Shown piece after piece: positions 54,414-63,018 of a stretch of 64,000 nucleotides of DNA. Origin of the DNA: BOKV01 sp041739465 (GTDB lineage: Bacteria; Pseudomonadota; Alphaproteobacteria; Rhizobiales; Rhizobiaceae). Numbering within the stretch: the stretch's first letter is position 1; each line of letters opens with the position of its first letter. The stretch lies in contig JBGSNX010000069.1 of NCBI GenBank assembly GCA_041739465.1, forward strand, positions 34,585-98,584, given 5' to 3'. The notes under the pieces were generated by a model. It searched no databases and was not told where the DNA came from. It saw nothing but the letters and a program-made list of their open reading frames with translations. Made by a program: the position numbers and the translations under genes.

Positions 54414-55253
54414 TCACTCGCTCTGTAAGTAAGCCTTGAACCGTTCTGCCCAGTCAGGATGCCAACGCGAAAGCGCCGGGCGGTTTTCGATGACGTCGCC
54501 CGCTGCCCAGGCGATCCGCTTCTCATCCAGCGCCCGGCTTACGTCGTTGTCCGGGCAGAGGATATAGAAATCACCGCGTTCCAGGCTCGCCAGCATGAAC
54601 TCCACCATCTGTTCCGCAGTCCAGGCGCCGGACGGCTTCTCGCCGCCGCCGGTCGCCGTCATGGATGTGTGTACCCAGCCGGGGATCAGTAGATGAGCAG
54701 TGACGGCCGACCCGTCCATGTTGCGCAGTTCGTGCGCCAGCGCCTCGGTGTAGGACTTCACGCCAGCCTTGGAGACGTTATAGGCGGGGTTTCCGGGCGG
54801 CGTGGTAATGCCCTGTTTCGAGCCGGTGTTGACGATCACCGCCGGCTCGCCATGGGCCAGCATCGAATGGCTGAAGGCCTGTGCTCCATTGATCACGCCC
54901 CACAAATTGACGCCCAGCGTCTTTTCCCAAGCGTCGCGCAGGCCCAGTGTGTTCGACTTTGCGCCGATGCCGGCATTGTTCATGAGCACGGTCACCGGCG
55001 GCAGTTCGCGCGCGACGCGGCCAGCCGCCTCGACCAATGCGCTGGCGTTGGAAACGTCGAGGCCGATTGCGATAACCCTCGCACCAGAGCCGAGCAAGGC
55101 CGCTGCTGCGTTGTCCAGTTTCTCGCCGGGCAGGTCCAGCATGGCGACAGCCATGCCCTTGGCTGCGAAGGCCTGCACAGCAGCAAGACCAATGCCGGAG
55201 GCGGCACCAGTGACAACAGCTGTGCGGCCGGAACGGATGGCGGGATGGGGCAT
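54414..55253 (-). CDS. Short-chain dehydrogenase/reductase
   Basis: A 279-residue Rossmann-fold SDR with the nucleotide motif TGAASGIGLAAVQ, NNAGIG, and the catalytic Tyr and Lys in AYNVSKAGVKSY. The C-terminal part (FYILCPDNDVSRALDEKRI) is longer than in minimal SDRs. The substrate is unknown. AAGGAG lies 6 bp before the ATG at 55253, which fixes the start against an upstream in-frame codon. It is on the same strand as, and 85 bp downstream of, the second dehydrogenase. Confidence 0.87.
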   Translation of the reverse strand: MPHPAIRSGRTAVVTGAASGIGLAAVQAFAAKGMAVAMLDLPGEKLDNAAAALLGSGARVIAIGLDVSNASALVEAAGRVARELPPVTVLMNNAGIGAKSNTLGLRDAWEKTLGVNLWGVINGAQAFSHSMLAHGEPAVIVNTGSKQGITTPPGNPAYNVSKAGVKSYTEALAHELRNMDGSAVTAHLLIPGWVHTSMTATGGGEKPSGAWTAEQMVEFMLASLERGDFYILCPDNDVSRALDEKRIAWAAGDVIENRPALSRWHPDWAERFKAYLQSE

Positions 55254-55338
55254 GTGGAACTCCTTGTCGCGGATCATGCCGCCAGACTAGCACAAAGGGA
55301 ACGGTCTCATGCACGACGTCTGCGGTTTGGCGAGGGTG

Positions 55339-56094
55339 TCAGCCTTCTTGTTTGCGCAGCGCCGGCAGACCAATCCCCACCGCTTCAAAGCCGCCATCGA
55401 CTGCCAGCACCTGGCCGGTAATGTAGCTTGCTTCGGCAGAACACAGGAAATGGATCGCGTTGGCAATCTCGTCTTCCGAACCATAGCGGTTGAGCGGAAT
55501 GGCGTCGTGGTAGGCAGCAATGATTTGCGGCGAATGAACTGCCATGGCCAGTTTGGTCCTGACGGGCCCCGGGCAAATGCAGTTTGCCCTTATTGAGTGT
55601 TCGCCCAATTCTGCCGCCTGCTGCAGCGTCAGCTGTATGACTGCTGCCTTGGAAGTGCCGTAGGCAACGCGCAGCGTTGAGGCGCGCAAGCCGGAAATGC
55701 TGGCGATGTTGACGATAGCGCCGCCCTGCCGCTTCAAAAGCGGAATGGCGCATTGGGTTGTCAGGAACACGCCGTCAAGATTTGTCGACATCACCCTTCG
55801 CCAGCGGGCAAAGTCGGTTTCCTCGATCGGTCCGAAATCGGCAACGCCGGCATTGTTGACCAGCGCATCAAGCCCGCCGAAATGCTCGTCAATACGGTGC
55901 ATGAATGCTTCGACGGATTGCGGGTTGGATACATCTCCGTGAATGAGCAGTGCGCTTTCCAGCTGCGCCCGGGCAATCTCAAGCTCTGGCGCATCGATGT
56001 CGACGACCGCCACTTGCCAGCCTTCCTTCAGGAAGCGCTTTGCTGTCGCCAATCCAATGCCGCGCGCTGCGCCTGTTACCAATACCGTTTTCAT
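55339..56094 (-). CDS. Short-chain dehydrogenase/reductase
   Basis: A 251-residue classical SDR with TGAARGIGLATAK, NNAGVADFG, the catalytic AYGTSKAAVIQL and the C-terminal family motif ITGQVLAVDGGF. An Asp after the second strand (VVDIDAPE) suggests a preference for NAD(H). It overlaps the upstream methyltransferase stop by four bases (ATGA), so the two are co-translated. A frameshifted copy of its 3' end survives at 54240-54405. The substrate is unknown. Confidence 0.88.
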   Translation of the reverse strand: MKTVLVTGAARGIGLATAKRFLKEGWQVAVVDIDAPELEIARAQLESALLIHGDVSNPQSVEAFMHRIDEHFGGLDALVNNAGVADFGPIEETDFARWRRVMSTNLDGVFLTTQCAIPLLKRQGGAIVNIASISGLRASTLRVAYGTSKAAVIQLTLQQAAELGEHSIRANCICPGPVRTKLAMAVHSPQIIAAYHDAIPLNRYGSEDEIANAIHFLCSAEASYITGQVLAVDGGFEAVGIGLPALRKQEG

Positions 56095-56735
56095 GCTGCC
56101 TCCCCACGCCAGACAATGTAAAATCCGTCCGGCTCCAGGGACGAGGCATAGTAGGCTCCAGCTTGCGAATAAAGCCCGGAAAGCACGCCGGCCCGGCCCA
56201 TGGCGGCGATTTTTGCCCTGAACCCTGCCGTCTCGAAAACATCCTTGTGAATGGTGCAGGCAAAAACGCCGCCAGGTCTCAGCACCCTGAACAACTCGTC
56301 GAGACAATTCGGGCCGACATGACCATGTGTGAAAATCCCGGTCGAGATCAGCGCGTCATAGCTCGCGTCAGCGATTGCGAGACGTCCGTTGAGATCTGCC
56401 TCGATGGTCTGGCGGTAAATGTTGCGCGAAGCGGCCACCTCCAGCATCTGGGGTGAAAAGTCGAGTGCATCGAGGTTGCTATAGCCAAGTTTGGCAAGCT
56501 CCCGCCCGGCCAGCCCTGTGCCAGACCCGACATCGAGCACGAGGGCTTGCTTGTCAGGCAGGAAATCGCAGAGCAATTCAGCGGTTCGCGTTGGCGTCAG
56601 ATAGCCAAGGCCACGCAGCATGGTATCATCATAGGTCCGTGCCCAATCGCGGTAGAGTTCGCGCGCGGCGTGTGGATCCTGCAGTGCATAGGCGCGCGCC
56701 AGAAGTTCTTTGGCGGCATTTTCTTCATCCTGCAT
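56091..56735 (-). CDS. Class I SAM-dependent methyltransferase
   Basis: A 214-residue methyltransferase with motif I VLDVGSGTGLAGREL, the acidic strand-2 residue in LDALDFS, and LFRVLRPGGVFACTIH. An N-terminal helical part (RELYRDWARTYDDTM) resembles the Williams-Beuren-type or ubiquinone-like methyltransferases. The substrate is unknown. It is the first gene of the methyltransferase-dehydrogenase pair and is divergent from the isomerase gene. Confidence 0.85.
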   Translation of the reverse strand: MQDEENAAKELLARAYALQDPHAARELYRDWARTYDDTMLRGLGYLTPTRTAELLCDFLPDKQALVLDVGSGTGLAGRELAKLGYSNLDALDFSPQMLEVAASRNIYRQTIEADLNGRLAIADASYDALISTGIFTHGHVGPNCLDELFRVLRPGGVFACTIHKDVFETAGFRAKIAAMGRAGVLSGLYSQAGAYYASSLEPDGFYIVWRGEAA

Positions 56736-56831
56736 TGGTGCACCATTGATTCAAATGCCTGCCAAGTAACGCAAAGCACATTGCCCGGACATGCCCGGGC
56801 ATGCAAACTCTCAAGTCAGAATGGAGTTCAG

Positions 56832-57452
56832 ATGGACGATCCAATCGACTACTTCTTCACTTCGGTTTCGCCATTCGTATGGATGGGCCACCGGCAGTTG
56901 ATGAGCATTGCCAGCAAGCACGGCAAGGCCGTGCATTTTCGTCCCGTCAGCCTGGCAGGTGTTTGGGAAGCATCCGGTTCAATACCGCTGGGTCAACGTA
57001 CGCCAGCACGTCAGAAATACCGGCTGATCGAACTGCAACGCATTTCGCACATGCGTGGTCTCGAACTGAACCTCCATCCGCAGTATTTCCCTACCAATCC
57101 AGAACTTGCTGATCGCACGGTCATCGCGCTGCTGCAGCACGGCCGAAATCCTGCAGATTTCGTGTTCAGTCTGGGTGAAGCTGTGTGGAGCCGGAATTTG
57201 CAAATTTCAGATGAAGCGGTGATTGGTCAATTGTTGCTGGAAAACGGCTTTGATCCGGCAATGCACATGGATACTGCCAGGTCAGATGCCACTTCAGCCA
57301 CTCGCGAAGCCAATACCAAGGCTGCTGTCGAGGCCAATGCCATCGGCGCTCCAACCTATGTCTACAAGGGTGAGCCTTTCTGGGGGCAAGACCGCCTGGA
57401 TCACCTCGACCACATGATCACGACAGGACGGGATCCCTTTCATGAACTGTGA
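56832..57452 (+). CDS. 2-hydroxychromene-2-carboxylate isomerase-like DsbA-family protein
   Basis: A 206-residue thioredoxin-fold protein of the HCCA isomerase/DsbA group. The N-terminus DYFFTSVSPFVWMGHRQL replaces the CxxC of DsbA with a Ser-containing segment, and the C-terminus has AIGAPTYVYKGEPFWGQDRLD. HCCA isomerases act in naphthalene breakdown and use glutathione, but most homologues have unknown substrates. The ATG at 56832 has GGAG just upstream. No aromatic degradation genes are adjacent. Confidence 0.85.
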   Translation: MDDPIDYFFTSVSPFVWMGHRQLMSIASKHGKAVHFRPVSLAGVWEASGSIPLGQRTPARQKYRLIELQRISHMRGLELNLHPQYFPTNPELADRTVIALLQHGRNPADFVFSLGEAVWSRNLQISDEAVIGQLLLENGFDPAMHMDTARSDATSATREANTKAAVEANAIGAPTYVYKGEPFWGQDRLDHLDHMITTGRDPFHEL

Positions 57453-57497
57453 CCAAAATGCGGCGAAGGGCTGGACTCGGGTTTGAAGTAAAGTTAA

Positions 57498-57515
57498 AAA
57501 GGAATAATTTCCTTT
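57498..57515. promoter_or_regulatory. AT-rich palindrome upstream of the S24 repressor
   Basis: AAAGGAATAATTTCCTTT is an inverted repeat with perfect 7-bp arms and a 4-bp spacer. It lies 55 bp upstream of the regulator start codon and stands out from GC-rich surroundings. It may be an autoregulatory operator; no binding evidence exists. Confidence 0.5.
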
Positions 57516-57569
57516 ATTCTGCCTCGGCATGAACAGTGCCGCAAAAGCAACAAATGACCACAGGACGCA

Positions 57570-58241
57570 ATGATGCTTTCGCATGAAGCCGTTTGGGCCG
57601 CCCTCGATGCCCTTGCCACCATGCACAGGCTGACGCCGTCAGGGTTGGCGCGGAAGTCTGGTCTTGATCCGACCAGCTTCAACAAATCAAAGCGTATTAC
57701 TACCGCCAATCGGCCGCGCTGGCCTTCCACGGAGTCCATCGCCAAGGCATTGAAAGCGACCGGCACTTCCCTGGAAGAATACATGCGGCTGGTACAGGAA
57801 ACCGACGGAACCAAGCCGCATCGCAGTTCCCGCCCGGCAAACTACCAGTTGCCGCCTGCATCGGTGCCTTTGCTGGGATTTGCCCAGGCAGGCGTTGGCG
57901 GTTTCTTTGACGATGGCGGCTTCCCGGCCGGTCAGGGCTGGGAGGAAATCCAGTTCCCTGCGCCCGGATCTGACGGAGTTTATGCGCTCAAGGTGACCGG
58001 GGATTCCATGCTGCCCCTTTACCGCCAAGGTGATGTGATCATCGTTGAGCCCGGAGCTACTACCCACAAGGGCGACAAGGTGGTTGTGCGCACACGGGGC
58101 GGCGAAGTGATGGCAAAGATCCTTTCGAAGCGCACGCAAAAGCAGGTTGAATTGGCGTCCGTAAATCCCGAGCATGAATTGCGGGTGCTTCAAATTGCGG
58201 AAATAGACTGGATCGCGCGCATTTTGTGGGCCAGCCAGTAA
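57570..58241 (+). CDS. HTH / S24 (LexA-like) transcriptional regulator
   Basis: A 223-residue repressor-type protein. An N-terminal helix-turn-helix (about 10-70, LTPSGLARKSGLDPTSFNKSK) is joined to a C-terminal S24 peptidase domain with the nucleophile Ser in VTGDSMLPLYRQGD and the Lys in VMAKILSK. The Ala-Gly cleavage-type site may be AQAGVGG near residue 108. Similar genes are widespread in Hyphomicrobiales outside prophages, and no phage genes are nearby. Targets are unknown. Two adjacent ATG codons begin the frame. Confidence 0.85.
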   Translation: MMLSHEAVWAALDALATMHRLTPSGLARKSGLDPTSFNKSKRITTANRPRWPSTESIAKALKATGTSLEEYMRLVQETDGTKPHRSSRPANYQLPPASVPLLGFAQAGVGGFFDDGGFPAGQGWEEIQFPAPGSDGVYALKVTGDSMLPLYRQGDVIIVEPGATTHKGDKVVVRTRGGEVMAKILSKRTQKQVELASVNPEHELRVLQIAEIDWIARILWASQ

Positions 58242-58264
58242 CCTTCAGAGCCGGGGTAAATGCC

Positions 58265-58927
58265 ATGCGGATTCTGGCACTTGCCATATTGTTGACGGCA
58301 GGGTTGCTGGCGCTGACGATCTCGCTGCTACCTGGCGACAAGACTGCGCAAACGGCAGTGTCCGATGCCGTCTCAGCTGCACCAGAACCCACAAGCGTAC
58401 CCGAACAGGTGCGGCAGGACGTGCGCAATGTAACGGCGCCGCAAATGACGCAGCCCCCTGTGCTGGAGAGCACTACCATAGGCAGGCTGCCGGCCGCGGT
58501 GCCGCCGCCGCTGCCAGTGCGGCCGCCAAAGCCGCAACCCTTTGCAAGACCCGAAGTGGTTTCAGCAGGGTTCTTGCAATCGGGCGAGACGCTGATTGAA
58601 CTTGAAGGCGTCACTGCACTGGCCAAGGATGCAGTTTGCAGCAGCGAAGGCAGAAACTGGCCGTGTGGCGCGTTTGCCAGAACGGCCATGCAGCGATTCG
58701 TGCGCCAAAGAACAGTCGAATGCACCGACCCACAAGGCAAAGCCGTCGATCAAGGCACTGCGGGCAAACGGGCAAGGCTCAAATGCTCGCTTTCCGGACG
58801 CGATCTTTCAGCCTGGCTGGTTGAACAGGGCTGGGCCATATCGGCCAATTCCGGCGCGTTCACCCGCGAGCAAGAGACGGCAAAGGCCGCGGAACGCGGC
58901 CAATGGGGCAAGGTGCCGACAAACTGA
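58265..58927 (+). CDS. Membrane-anchored degenerate nuclease-fold (SNase-like) protein
   Basis: A 220-residue protein with an N-terminal signal-anchor (ILALAILLTAGLLALTISLL), a Pro/Val-rich disordered linker (about 45-105) and a C-terminal domain that resembles staphylococcal nuclease in its last half (KCSLSGRDLSAWLVEQGWAIS). The active-site Arg, Asp and Glu of true nucleases are not visible: the usual GIDAPE region reads GVTALAK. Four cysteines suggest disulfides and a periplasmic location. It follows the S24 regulator gene by 23 bp and may be co-transcribed. Function unknown. Confidence 0.7.
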   Translation: MRILALAILLTAGLLALTISLLPGDKTAQTAVSDAVSAAPEPTSVPEQVRQDVRNVTAPQMTQPPVLESTTIGRLPAAVPPPLPVRPPKPQPFARPEVVSAGFLQSGETLIELEGVTALAKDAVCSSEGRNWPCGAFARTAMQRFVRQRTVECTDPQGKAVDQGTAGKRARLKCSLSGRDLSAWLVEQGWAISANSGAFTREQETAKAAERGQWGKVPTN

Positions 58928-58937
58928 ACGTCGTGCG

Positions 58938-58958
58938 CTGGCGGCTTCAAGCCGCCAG
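58938..58958. terminator. Hairpin at the convergent end of lysS
   Basis: CTGGCGGCTT and AAGCCGCCAG form a perfect 10-bp inverted repeat around one base, spanning the lysS stop codon at a convergent gene junction. No T run follows on either strand, so terminator function is uncertain. Confidence 0.4.
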
Positions 58959-60581
58959 CTTGCCCTGCAGAGCCTGTGCAATGAGTGCCCTGGTGCGTTC
59001 AATGCCGTAAAGGGCGACAAACGAGCCGAAACGTGGTCCCTGATCCTGCCCGAGCAGTATCTGGTAAAGGGCCTGGAACCAATCACGCAGATTGGCGTAT
59101 CCCTGCGCATTGCCAACTTCAAATACCACGTTCTGGATCGCTTCAGCCGTTGAGGCGGGATCGAGCGCCGCAAGACGTCCGTCCAGCACTTCAAGCGCAT
59201 TGCGTTCGTTTTCTGCAGGCAGGCGAAACCGCTTTGCCGGTTTGACGAAGTCCTCGAAATAACGGATCGCGTAGCCAACCAACTGATCAAGAACCGGGTG
59301 TGTTTGTGCCGTAACGCCGGGCATGTAGGCGGTTATAAAGCCCCAAAGGATCGCCTTGTCATGCGCGTTGGAGGCACTCACCAGATTGAGCAGCATCGAG
59401 AATGGAACCGGCATTTCGACCTTCGGCGGCGTGCCGAAATGAATGTGCCAGACCGGGTTTTGCAGCCGCTTTTCCCAGTCCTGCCCTTCATATGCCGCAA
59501 GATATTGAAAGTACTCGTCGACTGCGCGCGGGATGACATCAAAATGCATCCGCTTGGCGGTCCGGGGTTTTTGGAACATGAAAAGCGACAGGCTCTCGGG
59601 CGAGGCGTAGGTCAGCCATTCATCGATGGTCAGGCCATTGCCTTTCGACTTGGAAATCTTCTGGCCCTTGTCGTCGAGAAACAGCTCATAGACAAAGTGC
59701 TCTGGTGGGCGTCCGCCCAGGGCCGCGCATATCCGGTCATAGACCGGCATGTTGGGTCCGTGATCCTTGCCGAACATTTCAAAATCCACCCCCAATGCTG
59801 CCCATCGGGCACCAAAATCGGGCTTCCACTGCAGCTTCACCCTGCCGCCGGTGACCGGTAGCGTGAGTTCTTCGCCATCTTCGTCATCAAAGGTGATGGT
59901 TCCGGCAGCGGCGTCGACCTTCTTCATCGGCACATAAAGAACACGCCCGGACTTTGGCGAGATCGGCAGGAACGGTGAATAGGTGGCCTGGCGCTCCTCG
60001 CCAAGGGTTGGCAGCATGATGGCCATGATCGCGTCATAGCGTTCCAGGGCAAGCCTCAGGATCGCATCGAGCTTGCCGGATTTGTAATATTCGGTGGCGC
60101 TGGCGAATTCATAATCGAACCCGAAAGTATCCAGAAACCGGCGCAGCATCGCGTTGTTGTGGTGTCCGAAACTTTCATGGCCGGAACTGAACGGATCAGG
60201 CACGGAAGTCAGCGGCTTGTGCAGATGCGGCTCCAGAAACGCCCGGTCCGGCACGTTGTCCGGGATTTTGCGCATGCCGTCCATGTCATCTGAGAAACAC
60301 AAAAGGCGGGTCTTGACCTTGTCCTGCGTGAGCACCCTGAATGCATGGCGCACCATCGACGTGCGGGCGACTTCGCCGAATGTTCCAATGTGCGGCAAAC
60401 CCGACGGTCCGTAACCGGTTTCAAACAGGACCAAATCGGGAAACCCGGATTTCTCGTACCGGCGAACAATTTTCCCCGCTTCTTCGAAATCCCAGGTCGA
60501 GCATTTTTGTGCCGCCTCAAGGAGTTCGGGCGAAAATTCGATCATCGGCAAGGAAAGGCGGGAGGCGGACTGGCCGGTCAT
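58947..60581 (-). CDS. lysS: Lysyl-tRNA synthetase, class I
   Basis: A 544-residue class I LysRS, the archaeal-type enzyme that many alphaproteobacteria use instead of class II LysRS. The HIGH-type motif is GLPHIGTFGEV and the KMSKS-type motif is KISKSKGNG. It charges tRNA-Lys in the cytoplasm. The ATG at 60581 is chosen; the frame is open nine codons further upstream. It is convergent with the nuclease-fold gene and divergent from the TerB gene. Confidence 0.95.
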   Translation of the reverse strand: MTGQSASRLSLPMIEFSPELLEAAQKCSTWDFEEAGKIVRRYEKSGFPDLVLFETGYGPSGLPHIGTFGEVARTSMVRHAFRVLTQDKVKTRLLCFSDDMDGMRKIPDNVPDRAFLEPHLHKPLTSVPDPFSSGHESFGHHNNAMLRRFLDTFGFDYEFASATEYYKSGKLDAILRLALERYDAIMAIMLPTLGEERQATYSPFLPISPKSGRVLYVPMKKVDAAAGTITFDDEDGEELTLPVTGGRVKLQWKPDFGARWAALGVDFEMFGKDHGPNMPVYDRICAALGGRPPEHFVYELFLDDKGQKISKSKGNGLTIDEWLTYASPESLSLFMFQKPRTAKRMHFDVIPRAVDEYFQYLAAYEGQDWEKRLQNPVWHIHFGTPPKVEMPVPFSMLLNLVSASNAHDKAILWGFITAYMPGVTAQTHPVLDQLVGYAIRYFEDFVKPAKRFRLPAENERNALEVLDGRLAALDPASTAEAIQNVVFEVGNAQGYANLRDWFQALYQILLGQDQGPRFGSFVALYGIERTRALIAQALQGKLAA

Positions 60582-60735
60582 TTCTGGCTCTCTGAAGTTG
60601 CATTTCAAATAATTTTGTTCTTGTGGCGCGGTTTAGTGCATCACGGGCATGTTTCCAAGCGGCTTGCGGCGTTAGCGGCATGCGAATAGTTTGCGCCAAT
60701 CGATTCCGACGCCCCAATCCTTCAAGGAACAGCCA

Positions 60736-61146
60736 ATGTCCAGCATCCTGCCCCATGACGCGCTTATCCACATCATGGTCATGATGTCCGCGGTAGACAA
60801 TTCGATGGCTGATGGTGAACTGGCGAAAATCGGCAACATCATCAAGACGCTGCCGGTCTTCAAAGGCTATGACACCGGCAATCTTGTGAAGGCTGCCTCT
60901 GCCTGCACCGCGATCTTGCAGGAAGACAACGGCCTGCAGATGGTTCTCAACAATGCCAGCGAGGCATTGCCCAAGAAGCTGCATGAAACCGCATATGCGT
61001 TGGCAGTTGAGGTGGCGGCAGCCGATCTGCACATCGAGCAGGAGGAGTTGCGCCTTCTGCAAATCATCCGTGACCATTTCAAGCTGGACAGGCTCGCCTG
61101 CGCAGCAATAGAGCGCAGTGCAAGGGCCCGGCACCAGACTTTTTAG
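60736..61146 (+). CDS. TerB-like tellurite-resistance domain protein
   Basis: A 136-residue all-helical protein of the TerB-like family, with the repeated acidic pattern of that fold (VDNSMADGELAKIGNII in the first half, VAAADLHIEQEELRLLQII in the second), which may bind metal. Its function is unknown; the name does not imply tellurite resistance. AAGGAA lies 7 bp before the ATG at 60736. Confidence 0.83.
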   Translation: MSSILPHDALIHIMVMMSAVDNSMADGELAKIGNIIKTLPVFKGYDTGNLVKAASACTAILQEDNGLQMVLNNASEALPKKLHETAYALAVEVAAADLHIEQEELRLLQIIRDHFKLDRLACAAIERSARARHQTF

Positions 61147-61265
61147 TGATTGATCTGCTCATCTATCACGCAGATTTGCGGCATGCGGCATATGGCGGGG
61201 CTTGCAGCACGGCTGTAGTGCGATAACTGCTGGTCCACTGGATTTATGGACGGGTTGGCAGAAAA

Positions 61266-62048
61266 ATGAGTGAAGCGGCAATAAGGTTCTCGGTTTTCAT
61301 CGGACTTTTCGCTGCCTTGGCGTTGCTGGAGCATTTTGCGCCTCGCCGTCTGGAGCATCCCGTCAAGACACAGCGCTGGCTCACCAATATAGGAATTGTC
61401 CTGATCGACAGCCTGCTGGTTCGGCTGATCTTCAAGACGGCTGCCGTGGGCGGTGCATTGTGGGCCGCGCAAAACGGTTTTGGACTGTTCAACCTGGTAT
61501 CTGCGCCGTTCTGGCTCGCATTTCTGGTCTCGATCATCGTCCTGGATTTCGCGGTCTGGCTCGAACATGTCGCGAGCCACAAGATCCCGGTTTTCTGGCG
61601 CATTCACCGGATGCACCATTCGGATACGGATTTTGACATCACGACCGCCGTGCGTTTTCACCCGATCGAAAGTGTGCTGTCGATGGCCTGGAAATATCTG
61701 ATTGTGCTGCTGATTGGCGCACCGGCGGTCTCCGTGCTGGTGTTCGAGATCGTGCTGAATGGCGCGGCGATGTTCAATCATTCCAACTGGCGCGTGCCTT
61801 TGTGGCTGGACCGCTGGCTGCGCCTCGTGATCGTGACGCCTGACATGCACCGCGTCCATCATTCGATCGACATGCGCGAAACCGATTCCAATTATGGCTT
61901 CAACCTTGCGATCTGGGACCGGTTGTTTGGCACCTACATCGACCAGCCGGCCCTGGGGCATGACGCCATGAAGATCGGGCTGGCTCAATGGCAGGATGGC
62001 AAGCCTGCCCGCATCGACTGGGCATTGCTGGTTCCATTTCGCAAATAG
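61266..62048 (+). CDS. Sterol desaturase / fatty acid hydroxylase superfamily protein
   Basis: A 260-residue membrane protein with about four TM helices and the His-box di-iron motifs of the family: LEHVASH, HRMHHSD and MHRVHHS. Members hydroxylate or desaturate lipids, carotenoids or sterol-like molecules at the membrane; the substrate here is unknown. It ends 6 bp before the convergent solute-binding protein gene. Confidence 0.87.
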   Translation: MSEAAIRFSVFIGLFAALALLEHFAPRRLEHPVKTQRWLTNIGIVLIDSLLVRLIFKTAAVGGALWAAQNGFGLFNLVSAPFWLAFLVSIIVLDFAVWLEHVASHKIPVFWRIHRMHHSDTDFDITTAVRFHPIESVLSMAWKYLIVLLIGAPAVSVLVFEIVLNGAAMFNHSNWRVPLWLDRWLRLVIVTPDMHRVHHSIDMRETDSNYGFNLAIWDRLFGTYIDQPALGHDAMKIGLAQWQDGKPARIDWALLVPFRK

Positions 62049-62054
62049 CTGGTC

Positions 62055-62939
62055 TCAGAAAAGGCCAAGCGGAAAATATCGCAGGTACAGTTCTGCAAAA
62101 ACGCCCTTGTCGTTGAGTTCGCGCAGCGCATAATCGGTTGCGGCGGAAAGTTCCGTGCGCCCTTTCGGATAGGCTATCGCCATGCCCTTGCCGAAGTGCT
62201 CAAGGCTGAAATAGGGCCCGCCGACCATCAAGCAGCAGTTCTTTGCCTGCTCCGAAACCAACCAGAAAGACAGCGTGACCGCATCGGCAAAAACCAGATC
62301 AACCTTGCCTGACTGAAGCGCAGTCAGCGCTGTCTCGCGGTCAGGGAATTTTTCGGTCTTTGCCCGTGGAAATGCAGCAGCAAACCATTTTTCGTGACCC
62401 GAATTTGCAATGACCGCAATCGTCTTGCCCTGCGTCATCATTGCTTCAGGAGACTGGGCAGCCCCATCACTTCGGCGGGCGGCAAAGCGAGCGGGAATGT
62501 GCAGGTAGGGGCGCGAGAACTCGTAAATGGCACGGGTCTGCGCGTTGATTTCAAGGCCTGCAAGAATTGCATCCCCCTCGCCGCGTTCCATTGCCGGGCC
62601 GATTTCATCCCAAGGCAAAGCCTGGATCTGACACTTCGCAACTATCCCCAATTCGGTGCAAATTGCCCGGGCCAGATCAAGGTGAAACCCGGTCAGTCGC
62701 TTGCGCCGGTCAATGAAGTTGAATGGCGGGAAATCCGTGGTCGTGAGAAAGCGCAATCGCTGCAAATTGCCAAGGTCCGGCTTTGAGAGCCTTTCGCCGG
62801 GATTCCAGAAGTTTGGAATTGTCGGGCTTTGGGCAGCGGCCGCAGATGCAAGGCTCAGCAGGGCGGTTAGCGCAACTATTGCGCCTGCCAACAATCTCTT
62901 CGATTGCATCATTTTATTTGTTGCACTTTTTGCTAGCAT
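62055..62939 (-). CDS. Family 3 extracellular solute-binding protein
   Basis: A 294-residue periplasmic binding protein of the amino-acid/polar type. The signal peptide is LLAGAIVALTALLSLASAAAA. The binding fold includes LRFLTTTDFPPFNFID, RLTGFHLDLARAICTELGI and GEGDAILAGLEINAQTR. The ATG at 62939 has AAGGCGAG upstream; ATG codons nearer the signal peptide lack a ribosome site. No permease or ATPase genes are adjacent, so it is an orphan receptor, or its transporter is elsewhere. The ligand is unknown. Confidence 0.87.
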   Translation of the reverse strand: MLAKSATNKMMQSKRLLAGAIVALTALLSLASAAAAQSPTIPNFWNPGERLSKPDLGNLQRLRFLTTTDFPPFNFIDRRKRLTGFHLDLARAICTELGIVAKCQIQALPWDEIGPAMERGEGDAILAGLEINAQTRAIYEFSRPYLHIPARFAARRSDGAAQSPEAMMTQGKTIAVIANSGHEKWFAAAFPRAKTEKFPDRETALTALQSGKVDLVFADAVTLSFWLVSEQAKNCCLMVGGPYFSLEHFGKGMAIAYPKGRTELSAATDYALRELNDKGVFAELYLRYFPLGLF

Positions 62940-63018
62940 TTTTCTCGCCTTGATTGTAGCTTTTTCGCAACCCACGCAGATGAGCCAACAAACAGCACGG
63001 GACTGATTTAGCAGCAGA

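Noticed and set aside
57570..58241. S24/LexA-like repressor as a prophage marker
   Set aside because: No integrase, structural or other phage genes lie nearby; the gene sits among housekeeping genes.
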